Made by a program: the position numbers and the translations under genes. From assembly GCA_001769805.1 (NCBI GenBank), contig MEPO01000032.1, forward strand, positions 124,001-188,000: DNA of 64,000 bases. Reading direction: 5' to 3'. Of the stretch, positions 35,143-44,200 are shown piece after piece. Source of the DNA: Bdellovibrionales bacterium GWA1_52_35. GTDB taxonomy: Bacteria > Bdellovibrionota > UBA1018. Every line of letters begins with the position of its first letter. Positions within the stretch are counted from its first letter, which is position 1. The notes under the pieces were generated by a model. It made no database searches. It was not told the DNA's origin and was given only the letters and a program-made list of their open reading frames with translations.

Positions 35143-36442
35143 AACAACTTTCCTTTGGATATTTCTCGTTTTCCTGAGTCTGCCTCATGCGCGGGCCGCT
35201 GCCCCCTGCATGATACTGACAGGCGCGCAGTTCCTGGAGCCGGCCACGGGAGAATTCATCCCGGGCTCCCAGATCCTGATCCGGGGGGAGCGCATTGCTT
35301 ACATTGGAGACCAGCCTCCCGGACCGCTTGCGAAATGTCGAAAAATCAAGCTCGCGTCGATGGTCATCATTCCGGGTTTGATTGACAGCCACACCCACCT
35401 GCTCACAACCGACCGCAGCTTCGGCAATGATTTCTCAACGCAGTTGTTACTTACAGTGGGAGAGACTTTCGCCCAGCGCAAAGCCCAAGCACGCAAATAT
35501 GCCCACTCTCTTCTTCTAGCCGGGATCACCAGCATTCGGGATCTCGGTAATTCCGGGCGTTTTCTGGATGTCGGGCTTCAGAAAGAATTTGCTTCAAAAA
35601 CGCCGGGTCCGCGCCTCTTCACCTCCGGTCCAGGGCTTGCCGCGCCAGAAGGCCAGTTCCCCGCGGGAACGCCGGATCATCTGTCTGGTAAAGAATATAC
35701 GCTTCTTCGTCCTGGAACCGACTTTCCGGGACTGCTCAAGGAGTATCTGAAACAAAAGACCGGCTGGCTGAAAATTTATGCAGACAATGACCCCAACCCG
35801 AGCGCCCTTTCGTATGAGTTGCTCGAGGCGGCCATTCAGGCGGCTCACGCAGCCCGATTGAAAGTCGCAGTTCATGCCACGTCTGAAACTACCGCCGAGC
35901 ATGCCGTCAAAGCTCTCGCCGACAGCATTGAACATGGCCCGCGTCTTTTGGATACGACCCTTCAGCAAATGGCTGAGCGCCGGATCTTCCTCGTGCCCAC
36001 TCACTTCAGCCGTGCCATTTGCAAAGTGATCGCCAGTAAAGCACCTCGCGGGGATTGCGGAAATTACGAAAACCACCTGAAGGCGGCTTCAGATCGCCTG
36101 CGCCGGGCGCTTGAAAAGAAGGTCCCCGTTGCTTTTGGTTCAGACATGTATCTGGAGCTCGAAAATGCAGGCTGGGACCGCGGACGCGCCTCAAAAGAAG
36201 GACTCTACGCCTACGTCGAAGCCGGAATGACACCCCTGCAAGCTCTGCAAACCGCTACGGTCAACGCCGCTGAACTTTTACAAATGCAAAATAAGCTCGG
36301 GACCCTCCAGGTGAATGCCTATGCCGATCTCCTTGGAGTTCAAGACGATCCCAGCAAGAATATCCGCAGTCTCAGTCATGTTCTCTTTGTCATGAAAAAT
36401 GGCAGGATTATCTACAACCCCAAAGTTCCTACGAGCCAATAA
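35135..36442 (+). CDS. Secreted metal-dependent amidohydrolase
   Basis: A 435-aa amidohydrolase-superfamily protein with a Sec signal peptide (about 1-22, ending ARA/APC). Metal ligands are visible in order: HxH in DSHTHLL, the candidate carboxylated lysine in LKIYAD, VAVHATS, SIEHGPR and the aspartate in AFGSDMY. The fold matches imidazolonepropionase or Xaa-Pro-dipeptidase-like members, often annotated as prolidases. In the periplasm it might trim a peptide or amide of the product made by this locus. It is unusual within a radical SAM operon. It overlaps the upstream radical SAM gene by 8 bp and the convergent one by 14 bp. Confidence 0.82.
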   Translation: MSKTTFLWIFLVFLSLPHARAAAPCMILTGAQFLEPATGEFIPGSQILIRGERIAYIGDQPPGPLAKCRKIKLASMVIIPGLIDSHTHLLTTDRSFGNDFSTQLLLTVGETFAQRKAQARKYAHSLLLAGITSIRDLGNSGRFLDVGLQKEFASKTPGPRLFTSGPGLAAPEGQFPAGTPDHLSGKEYTLLRPGTDFPGLLKEYLKQKTGWLKIYADNDPNPSALSYELLEAAIQAAHAARLKVAVHATSETTAEHAVKALADSIEHGPRLLDTTLQQMAERRIFLVPTHFSRAICKVIASKAPRGDCGNYENHLKAASDRLRRALEKKVPVAFGSDMYLELENAGWDRGRASKEGLYAYVEAGMTPLQALQTATVNAAELLQMQNKLGTLQVNAYADLLGVQDDPSKNIRSLSHVLFVMKNGRIIYNPKVPTSQ

Positions 36443-37487
36443 GATCGCTCTTCACTGCAACTTGAAAGAGCTGCGTGAATTTATCACGAAATCCCGATGG
36501 CAGACTTTCGGCGAGGGCCCGAATCAGCCGGTGTGAGTACGGGAATTGTTGCGGGCTCAGATTTTTAAAACAATACTCCAGAACCCCGATCCGTTCTGCC
36601 TCAGACAGGGTCAGAACCGAGAATTCTTCAGGTCGATAAAGAACCTGGACAAAGGGCAGAATCCCCTTCTGCAAGGGAAATTCAATCAACGCTGGAAGTT
36701 CCCGCCAGTTCTCCCGGAAGATCGTACAATTGACGATCAGTTTGAAATCGCCCAGTCCTCTGCGGATCCGATCTTTCCGGTACTCGAGGAGCTCGTCCAC
36801 TGTTTTTAAGACCCGCTCCAGCCTGCCTTTGCGGATCGAGGCATACTTTTCAGCGGATAAAGAATCAATACTGATGGAAATAAAGCCAATCTGAATCCGG
36901 TCAAGCTGCGCCTGAATATACGGACTCAGGCGCCAATGGCCATTCGTCGTGAAACGCCATTCACAGCCGGGATTGAGTTCCGCCATCCGGTCAATCAGGC
37001 GATAGAGATCTTTCTGAATAAAGGGTTCGCCCGAAAGTGGGTCCATCTGCCGGAGCTGCGGAAAGATCTTCTCCTCCATCATGGGCCAGAGCTTCAGGCG
37101 GTCATAAAGTCCGTTCGGCTTTTCGCGCACATGACAGATTCCGCAACCCAGATTGCAGTGGCCATTGAAATCCGGCGAAAACCGCAAAAGCCGCCTGGGG
37201 GTCAGACTGATGTCGACCTCCGCCAGCAAATCCCGGTTGGACGCCAGGCAATGACAGGACTTCTGCCGCATGTCATCAGCACAGGTCCGGATATTTCCTT
37301 CCAGAAACTCCCGGCGCCAGTCCTGCATCCGGGGGCTGTTCCAGATCTCTTCCAGAGCCTGTTTTGTGATATCGCCAATGAAATGATCCGAGCCCTTCTC
37401 CCGGCAGACCCCGACCTTCCCATCCGGGTTGAAGATCAGGGTACTGAAAGGGACAGGGCAGAAGGTCTTGGAGTCTTTCGGCAGCAT
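36429..37487 (-). CDS. Twitch-type radical SAM protein, paralogue of the 14263 gene
   Basis: A 352-aa radical SAM protein with N-terminal Cys module (FCPVPFSTLIFNPDGKVGVC, EIWNSPRMQDWRREFLEG, CADD) and core motif CNLGCGICHVREKPNGLYD. The whole N-terminal half parallels the gene at 14263-15417, including spacing. It lacks the longer N-terminal extension of that protein. It is transcribed against the surrounding plus-strand genes: convergent overlap with the amidohydrolase (14 bp) and divergent from the amidinotransferase (44 bp). The substrate is unknown. Two such twins bracketing much of the island could act on similar intermediates. Confidence 0.84.
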   Translation of the reverse strand: MLPKDSKTFCPVPFSTLIFNPDGKVGVCREKGSDHFIGDITKQALEEIWNSPRMQDWRREFLEGNIRTCADDMRQKSCHCLASNRDLLAEVDISLTPRRLLRFSPDFNGHCNLGCGICHVREKPNGLYDRLKLWPMMEEKIFPQLRQMDPLSGEPFIQKDLYRLIDRMAELNPGCEWRFTTNGHWRLSPYIQAQLDRIQIGFISISIDSLSAEKYASIRKGRLERVLKTVDELLEYRKDRIRRGLGDFKLIVNCTIFRENWRELPALIEFPLQKGILPFVQVLYRPEEFSVLTLSEAERIGVLEYCFKNLSPQQFPYSHRLIRALAESLPSGFRDKFTQLFQVAVKSDLIGS

Positions 37488-37531
37488 TCAAAACCTATGT
37501 TATGTTAAGCTGAAAAAAAGAAAAGGGGCAT
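37488..37531. promoter_or_regulatory. Short divergent intergenic region ahead of the amidinotransferase
   Basis: A 44-bp AT-rich gap between divergent genes. TATGTT occurs twice in a row and is a possible -10; a matching -35 is not clear. AAAAGGGGC before the plus-strand ATG is a good ribosome-binding site. Confidence 0.3.
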
Positions 37532-38650
37532 ATGAACCGGCTTCCGGATGATCTCCAAAAACTGAATGTCTATACGGAGTGGGGCAAGCTCAAAGAGATC
37601 ATTGTCGGCCATTGCATCGATACGGATCGAGTGAGTGTTGATACCTCCTTCCGCCTTTTTTACCATCAGCAGATCAAGGACGTCCTTCTCAAAAACAGCT
37701 ACGAACTTCAGAAGAAAATGGTCCAGGAACGCCAGGAGGACCTCGACGCTCTTCAAAAAACCCTCGAAAGCCTTGACGTTCGCGTACGGCGCCCCAAACG
37801 TCTGGAAGCCGTCACTCCGTTCGCTACCCCACATTTCCAGGGGCATTTGACTTCGGTTCAAAATCCCCGGGATCAGATCCTGATAGCGGGAGACGAAATC
37901 ATCGAGTCTTCGTGCGTGAACCGCAGCCGCTATTTTGAAACTGATCTTCTGAAAGAAATATTTTACGGGTACTTCCGGGCCGGTGCGCGCTGGACCTGCG
38001 CCCCCCGCCCGATGATGAGAGAAGAGTCTTTCGATTACAGCCAGGCTCAAAAAGTCCCTGGTAAGGGCGAGTCCTGGAAGGACCGGCAAAACCAGGACAG
38101 CTCATTTGAAATGATGTTTGATGCCGCGCAATGTCTGAAGTTCGGCAAAGACATCGTGATGAATGTCGCCAATGCCAATCATGCGTTGGGTGCTGATTGG
38201 TTGGAGCGGCACCTGCAAGACCGCTTCCGGGTCCATCGGGTTACGCTCACGGATCATCATATTGATGGCATGTTCATGCCCCTGCGCCCCGGAGTGCTTC
38301 TGATCAATCCGCTCACGATGCATGACAAACTGGACAGGCTTCCTGAGGCTTTGAAGAAATGGGACGTACTGACGGTTCCCGAGGCGGACAAGACTCGGTA
38401 TCCCGAAGGCTCCGTGCTTCTGGCCAGCAGCAATATCAGTGTCAATGTCCTTCCGGTGGACGGGAATAAAGTGATTGTTTTTGATCAGCACGGCTCGGAG
38501 CATCACGCGCTGATGAAGACGCTGGAGCGCAAGGGCTTCACGCCAGTCCCGGTCAGACTGCGGCACTCGCGAGTCTTTGATGGCGGAGTCCACTGCGCGA
38601 CTCTCGATACGGTGAGAGAAGATGCCCCGGAGGATTACTTCAGTGGCTGA
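37532..38650 (+). CDS. L-arginine amidinotransferase (glycine/inosamine amidinotransferase family)
   Basis: A 372-aa enzyme of the pentein-fold amidinotransferase family (arginine:glycine amidinotransferase, StrB1). It moves an amidino group from arginine through a Cys-amidino intermediate to an amine. The catalytic residues are visible: C355 in GGVHCATLDT, the histidine in DHHIDGMFMPLRPG, and the acidic residue in FDAAQCLKFG. Length is typical. The acceptor may be glycine, lysine or an amino sugar or aminocyclitol; the setting beside carbamoyl- and aminotransferases favours the last. It overlaps the next radical SAM gene by 8 bp (GTGGCTGA). Confidence 0.9.
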   Translation: MNRLPDDLQKLNVYTEWGKLKEIIVGHCIDTDRVSVDTSFRLFYHQQIKDVLLKNSYELQKKMVQERQEDLDALQKTLESLDVRVRRPKRLEAVTPFATPHFQGHLTSVQNPRDQILIAGDEIIESSCVNRSRYFETDLLKEIFYGYFRAGARWTCAPRPMMREESFDYSQAQKVPGKGESWKDRQNQDSSFEMMFDAAQCLKFGKDIVMNVANANHALGADWLERHLQDRFRVHRVTLTDHHIDGMFMPLRPGVLLINPLTMHDKLDRLPEALKKWDVLTVPEADKTRYPEGSVLLASSNISVNVLPVDGNKVIVFDQHGSEHHALMKTLERKGFTPVPVRLRHSRVFDGGVHCATLDTVREDAPEDYFSG

Positions 38651-40016
38651 CCTTCTGCTGATCCAGCCTCCCGCCTATGACATCTACGCGCCCCCGCTCG
38701 GACTGGCCACTCTGGCGTCGGTTCTGAGACAGAACGAGGTCACGGTCAAATGTCTGGACTACAATATTCTTTTCTATCATCAAATCCATGACCACGCACC
38801 GGGCGCCTGGCAGTTCTCAACATCCCTGCAAATCTGGACTGACCCGCAGATTTACCGGAAGTTACTTCAACCGGCTTTCAAAATTTTCGGCCAGCGCCTT
38901 GTCCGGGATGTCCTGGAGTCCGGCGCAAAAACAGTCGGCATTTCCATCCTGCAAACCGGAATTCTTCCGGCAATTGACCTGATCGAAACACTGCGGGAGT
39001 TCTGCGGCGACATTCAGATTATTCTGGGCGGACCCAGCATGAATGAGCAGGAGGCCCGGCGTTTCCTGGACGACTACCGTGTTTTGACGGTGATTGAAGG
39101 CGAGGCGGAACGCGCGCTGCCCGAAGTCATGCGAAGACTCAAGGCCCCGTTCCCGCTGTCGCTTTCGGGTATTCCGGGGGCCATCTATAAAAGTGAAGGT
39201 CAGATCCTGAGCCAAGCCAAAGATCTGATCACCGATATCAATCCCCTGCCCTTTCCGGATTTCAGCGATTTCAATCTCGATCAGTATGCCTGGCGTGAAA
39301 GACTGCTTCCCATTGCAACTTCGCGCGGCTGTATTGCCCGTTGCCGGTTTTGCGGTGAAACGCAGGCCATGGGGAAATTTCGTGAGTTGAAACCCTCCCG
39401 GGTGGTCGATGAGCTTGCGCATCAGGCGACCAAGCATTCGGTGACCGCCTTCCGGATGAATGATTCCCTGATCAACGGAAATCTCGAGCATCTCGAAGCT
39501 TGGCTGGACGGCGTTATCGACCGCAAACTCGATATTATTTTTGGCGGTGCCCAGGCCCGCATCAACAACCGGATGAGTGATGAACTCCTCTGGAAGCTGA
39601 AGGAATGCGGTTGTCAGCTGATCATGTACGGCGTGGAATCCGGTTCGGATTCACTTCTGAAAATCATGCGAAAGGGCATCACCAGCCAGGACGCCCTCGA
39701 GGTGATCGGGAGAACCTCGCTCGCTGGGATTGCGATGCAAGTGAACATCATCGTAGGGCATTTCGAGGAAAGCCTGGTTGATTTCCTGAAATCGGTCTTG
39801 TTCGTTATTCGCATTCGAAAACAGATTCAGTACCTTCACGTGAATTGCTACGATTTTGCAGATCAATCCGAAGACTATCGTTTGGCTACGAATATCGTGA
39901 ACCGGAAAAGCCCCCGCTGGCGTACCCGCTCGGGTCTGAATAATTATTATACGCGGCAGGCCCGGCGCGGCATTTTGCTGGTCCTGATGAAACTATTTGG
40001 AATTCGTGAATCATGA
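38643..40016 (+). CDS. B12-binding-type radical SAM protein
   Basis: A 457-aa protein with an N-terminal Rossmann-like cobalamin-binding domain (LLLIQPPAYDIYAPPLGLAT, VGISILQTG, ILGGPSMN) that lacks the DxHxxG base-off motif, followed by the radical SAM core with CIARCRFCGET and YGVESGS. Such enzymes often methylate or epimerise unactivated carbons. The ATG of the ORF track at 38622 lies in the amidinotransferase; GTG 38643 is chosen because GGAGG sits 9 bp upstream and it overlaps the stop. It is the middle gene of an amidinotransferase-rSAM-rSAM set. Confidence 0.83.
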   Translation: MADLLLIQPPAYDIYAPPLGLATLASVLRQNEVTVKCLDYNILFYHQIHDHAPGAWQFSTSLQIWTDPQIYRKLLQPAFKIFGQRLVRDVLESGAKTVGISILQTGILPAIDLIETLREFCGDIQIILGGPSMNEQEARRFLDDYRVLTVIEGEAERALPEVMRRLKAPFPLSLSGIPGAIYKSEGQILSQAKDLITDINPLPFPDFSDFNLDQYAWRERLLPIATSRGCIARCRFCGETQAMGKFRELKPSRVVDELAHQATKHSVTAFRMNDSLINGNLEHLEAWLDGVIDRKLDIIFGGAQARINNRMSDELLWKLKECGCQLIMYGVESGSDSLLKIMRKGITSQDALEVIGRTSLAGIAMQVNIIVGHFEESLVDFLKSVLFVIRIRKQIQYLHVNCYDFADQSEDYRLATNIVNRKSPRWRTRSGLNNYYTRQARRGILLVLMKLFGIRES

Positions 40017-41227
40017 GCTTTGAAGCACCCTCTCTCACTTTTTGCGCGATCCCGTGGATGCACCTGGAGCTGCAAGGCGACGGTAAAGTGGTTTTCTGCC
40101 GGACGCATGGGCAAAAGGAAATCGGCAATTTCTGTCAGAACACCCTGCCTGAAATCTGGAATTCACCTGAGCAAAAATCGATCCGGGCGCGCATGATCGA
40201 TGGCGAAGGAGTCTCCGAATGCGGCAAGTGCCTGCGGAACGAGCATTTCGGTTCGCTGAGTACGCGATCACTTGCGAACCGTCTTTACGGCAGCAGAATT
40301 CAGCAAAGCGTGGCCGGTACTGAATCAGGGAAATCACCGGAATTCAAACCGCTTTATCTCAGTATAAAAACCTCGACTCATTGCAATTGCCGCTGCCGGA
40401 CCTGCGGGCCCTGGAACAGCACGGGTTGGCTCGGCGACTACACCAAGCTGACGGGCCTGGTTTTTGAGACTCCGCGTATTGAGGAAAAACAATTGCTTTC
40501 GGCTTTGGACTCCGTACTGGACAGCCTGGAGCTGCTGTATTTCGTCGGCGGTGAGCCGCTTTTGAGTGAGCTGCATTACAAAGCTCTGGATCAGGTCCTG
40601 GCCCACGGACGCGACGATCTTCATCTGAGCTACAGCACGAATCTGACAACGCTTAAATTCAAGAGCTGGTCGGCCCTGGATTACTGGAAACGGTTTGAAC
40701 ATGTAACCTTGTCCTTGAGCGTGGATGATATCGGCGAGCGCAATGAATACCTGAGGAAGGGTTCGGTCTGGCAGGAGCTTCTCGAAAATCGTGAGCTTCT
40801 CCGGCGACACGCGCCTCACGTCCGCGTAATAGTTCATCCGACCATCAGTGCCTTCAATGTGGCCGGCCTGCCGCACTACATGGAATGGATGATCAGTAGC
40901 GGGTTTATTGAACTGCAGAACGGCTCTTTCATCTTCAATCGACTGGAGGAGCCAGAACACCAGAGCATTCAGATCCTGCCACTCGAGATGAAAAATAAAA
41001 TCACCAGCGACATTCAAACTTATCTTCGAGACCAGCTCCTGAAGAACTATCCCCTGGAGCACTGCCTCACGACCTTGCGCGGGTTAAAGGGGGTCTTGGC
41101 CTACATGAATGAGGCAGATCAAAGCCATCGCCTTCCGACCTTCCTGAAAGAAACGCAGGCACTCGATCAGATTCGCGGGGAAGCTGTTCTCAGCGATTTT
41201 CCAGAGCTTGAAGGGCTGTTCGGCTAG
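40013..41227 (+). CDS. Twitch-type radical SAM protein
   Basis: A 404-aa twitch-type radical SAM protein: FCAIPWMHLELQGDGKVVFC, EIWNSPEQKSIRARMIDG, CGKCLRNEHFGS, then core motif CNCRCRTCGPWNSTGW and FVGGEPLLS. It is close in layout to 33934-35142, including the region VIVHPTISAFNVAGLPHYMEW. It overlaps the B12-type radical SAM gene by ATGA, and its 3' end overlaps the convergent RND pump gene by 4 bp. The substrate is unknown; it likely acts after the amidinotransferase and the B12-type enzyme. Confidence 0.86.
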   Translation: MSFEAPSLTFCAIPWMHLELQGDGKVVFCRTHGQKEIGNFCQNTLPEIWNSPEQKSIRARMIDGEGVSECGKCLRNEHFGSLSTRSLANRLYGSRIQQSVAGTESGKSPEFKPLYLSIKTSTHCNCRCRTCGPWNSTGWLGDYTKLTGLVFETPRIEEKQLLSALDSVLDSLELLYFVGGEPLLSELHYKALDQVLAHGRDDLHLSYSTNLTTLKFKSWSALDYWKRFEHVTLSLSVDDIGERNEYLRKGSVWQELLENRELLRRHAPHVRVIVHPTISAFNVAGLPHYMEWMISSGFIELQNGSFIFNRLEEPEHQSIQILPLEMKNKITSDIQTYLRDQLLKNYPLEHCLTTLRGLKGVLAYMNEADQSHRLPTFLKETQALDQIRGEAVLSDFPELEGLFG

Positions 41228-44200
41228 CGCCTCGAAAACACGCTGTAAACGCAAGGCACGACGATCAACGTCAGCAGGGTCGAGACCAGGACTCCTCCGA
41301 TCACGGCCAGAGCCATGGGGATACGGCTCTCTGCTCCCGGGCCGATCGCAAGGGCGGGAGGGATCGCTGCAGCGACGGTTGCAAAAGAAGTCATGAGAAT
41401 CGGACGAAGCCGGACGGGACAGGCCTCCAGGAGTGATTCTCGAACCCCCAGTCCGCGACTCCTCACCTGGTTGGTGAAATCGACAAGCAGGATTGAGTTC
41501 TTTTTAACGATTCCCATGAGGAGAATCAAACCAATCATGCTGTAGATATTGAGCGACTGGCCGCCGAGATAAAGAGCGACCAAAGCTCCCGAAACACTGA
41601 AGGGTAGCGCCATCAGGACAGTTACCGGGTGAATAAAACTGTTGAACTGGGAGGCAAGCACCATATACGAAACCAGCAGACCCAGAAGCAGCGCGAAAAC
41701 CAGGCTATTCATGCTTTCCTTGAAAGTCTTGGCGCTCCCGCTGACGACCATATGATAGCCTGCGGGCAGGATTTTTTTGGCAAGGCCCTGCACTGTTTCC
41801 AGGGATTTGGCCTGCGAACTGGACTCGGAGACATTGGCGAATACCGTGATTGCACGCTCCCGGTCCTGGCGCGAAATAGCCTGAAGACTTTTGGTCTCTT
41901 TGAGATTGACGAGATCAGAGATGGTGATCAGCTCGCCGCGATTATTTCTCACCTTCAGCTTGTGGATGTCTCCGACCTGCCCACGCTCTTCAGGAAGCAG
42001 ACGAACGCGCACATCATAGCGATGCCCGTTTTTGGAAAATTTCCCAGCCACCACGCCGCCCATCAGCGCATTAATCGTGACTCCGATTTCGTTCACACTG
42101 ACGCCGCGTTCGCGGGCGCGCGCGCGGTCGGGCGTGACTCGGACTTCAGGCAGGCCGGCCAGATAATCCGAATCAATATCAGTCATCATGCCAGTCTCTT
42201 CCATTGCCTTCATGAGCTTCTCAGTGGAACTGACCAGCACACCCCAATCCGGGCCGCGAACGGCAAATTCAATCGGAAAGCCACGTTTAGCTGAAAAGCC
42301 CCTCAACGAAGGGTCCTGGATCACCACCCGCAGGCCTTTCACCTTTTTGAATTCAGCCCGCAGGACGCCTATCAGCTCCTGTTGCGTATAGGGCTTGTGC
42401 GTTTTTGGGTTGATTCGTCGCGCACGCTGCGGAACCAGATTGAGGGAAATCGCGCCGGAATTCACGTCACCGCCGCCCCCCATCCCCCCACCGATCGTCG
42501 TAAAGTACTCTTTGACTTCAGGTACATTCTTCAGGAGAGCTTCCACTTCGCTGATCTTGAAATCCGTCACATCCATCGACGTCCCGACGGGAGCCATGAG
42601 CCGCAGCGAAAGAAGACTCTGATCCTGCGCCGGAACGAATTCTTTTTTCAGGGCACTCACAAAGAACATCGTGCTTCCGAAAAAAAGCAAGGAGGTGAGA
42701 ATCGTCACTACCCGGTGCCTCAGAACCATCCCCAGAATCCTGCGATAAAGAGCTGCGCTTTTTGTAAACCCACTCTCTACCCATCTGCCGATGAAGGTAC
42801 GCCGCTTCTGCATTTCCAGAAATTGCGAACAGCGCATCGGAGTCAAAGTCAGGGCTTCGACAAGCGACAGAACGACGGCAACGGAAAGAGTCACCCCAAA
42901 CTGGAAGAAGAATTTACCGATGATTCCCTGCATGAAGGCAACGGGCAGAAAAATGGCGACGATCGCGATAGTCGCAGCCAGTGCGGCAAAGGTGATTTCC
43001 CGCGAACCGGTCAAAGCGGCATCCATCCGGTTCTTGCCGGACTCGAGGTGCCGTACGATATTTTCGAGGACCATGATCGCATCATCGACCACAATTCCGA
43101 TCGCCAGCGACAAAGCTAGGAGTGTGAAGGTGTTGAGCGTAAAGCCGAGCGCATAAAGAACAATGAAACTTCCGATGACTGAAGTCGGAATTGCCAGAAT
43201 GATATTGAGCGTGGCTGACCAGGATCCCAGGAAAAGCCAACAGATAGCGGCAGTCAAAATTGCGGAAAGAATGAGTGTGAAATTCAACTCGTCGACTGAT
43301 TCCTTGATAAACCTCGTCGCATCCGAGCGCACCCCGATCGTGACGCCCTCAGGGAGCATCGCCTGGACTTCCTGCACCCGTTCTTTCACCAGACGGGCGA
43401 CTTCCACAGCATTGGATCCCCGCTGTTTACGGATACCGAGACCGATTGCCGCACGACCATTGGAGCGACTCTTGCGGCGGATGTCCGAAAGCCCGTCCTC
43501 GACCTGCGCCACCGCGTTAAGCGTGAGAGGCGCAAAATTCGGCGCCCCGCCCCGCTTGTTAATCGCGAGCTTCCCGAATTCTTCAGCTGTCGGAGCTTCA
43601 CCCATCGTCCGGATATTCAGTTCCTTGTCAGGCGCTTCGATCCTTCCGGAGGGTTGCTCGGAATGCTCCTGCCGAATCGTATTCAGGATATCATCCACCG
43701 TCAGCTCATACTGATTTAGCTTTCTGGCCGAGAGCCAGACCCGTAAAGCCGGATCAACATAGCCTCCGAGATGCACCTCGCCCACACCCGAAACCGTGGA
43801 GAAGCGGTCCTTGACCCGGTCCCGAACCAGATTCATGAGTTCGCGATTGTTCATGCTCTCTGCGGTAATCGCGAGCCAGAGAATCGGCTGGTCTTCAGGG
43901 TTTGTCTTCCGGATGGAGGGAGGATTCAGCTCTTTCGGAAGGTGCCGGGCCACTTGCCCCAGAATCGTCTGAACTTCCTGAACGGCGACATCGATGTTCT
44001 TGTCCAGGCCAAACTCAAGTGTAATCGTGGCCGATCCGGTGCGCGAGGAGGAAGACAGAGACGTAATCCCCTGCAACGACATCAATGATTCTTCAATCTG
44101 GTCGACCACGTCGACTTCCATCACCTCCGGAGCGGCGCCTTCCAGGGTCAGCCCGATGCTCACGACCGGGAAGTCCACATCCGGTAGCTGACTCACACCC

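Noticed and set aside
16233-38650. Calling the island a true aminoglycoside antibiotic cluster
   Set aside because: No inositol-phosphate synthase, inositol dehydrogenase or resistance gene of the usual type is present; only the tailoring logic is shared.
42382-43119. 245-aa plus-strand ORF
   Set aside because: It is antisense to the RND pump and has no recognisable domain.
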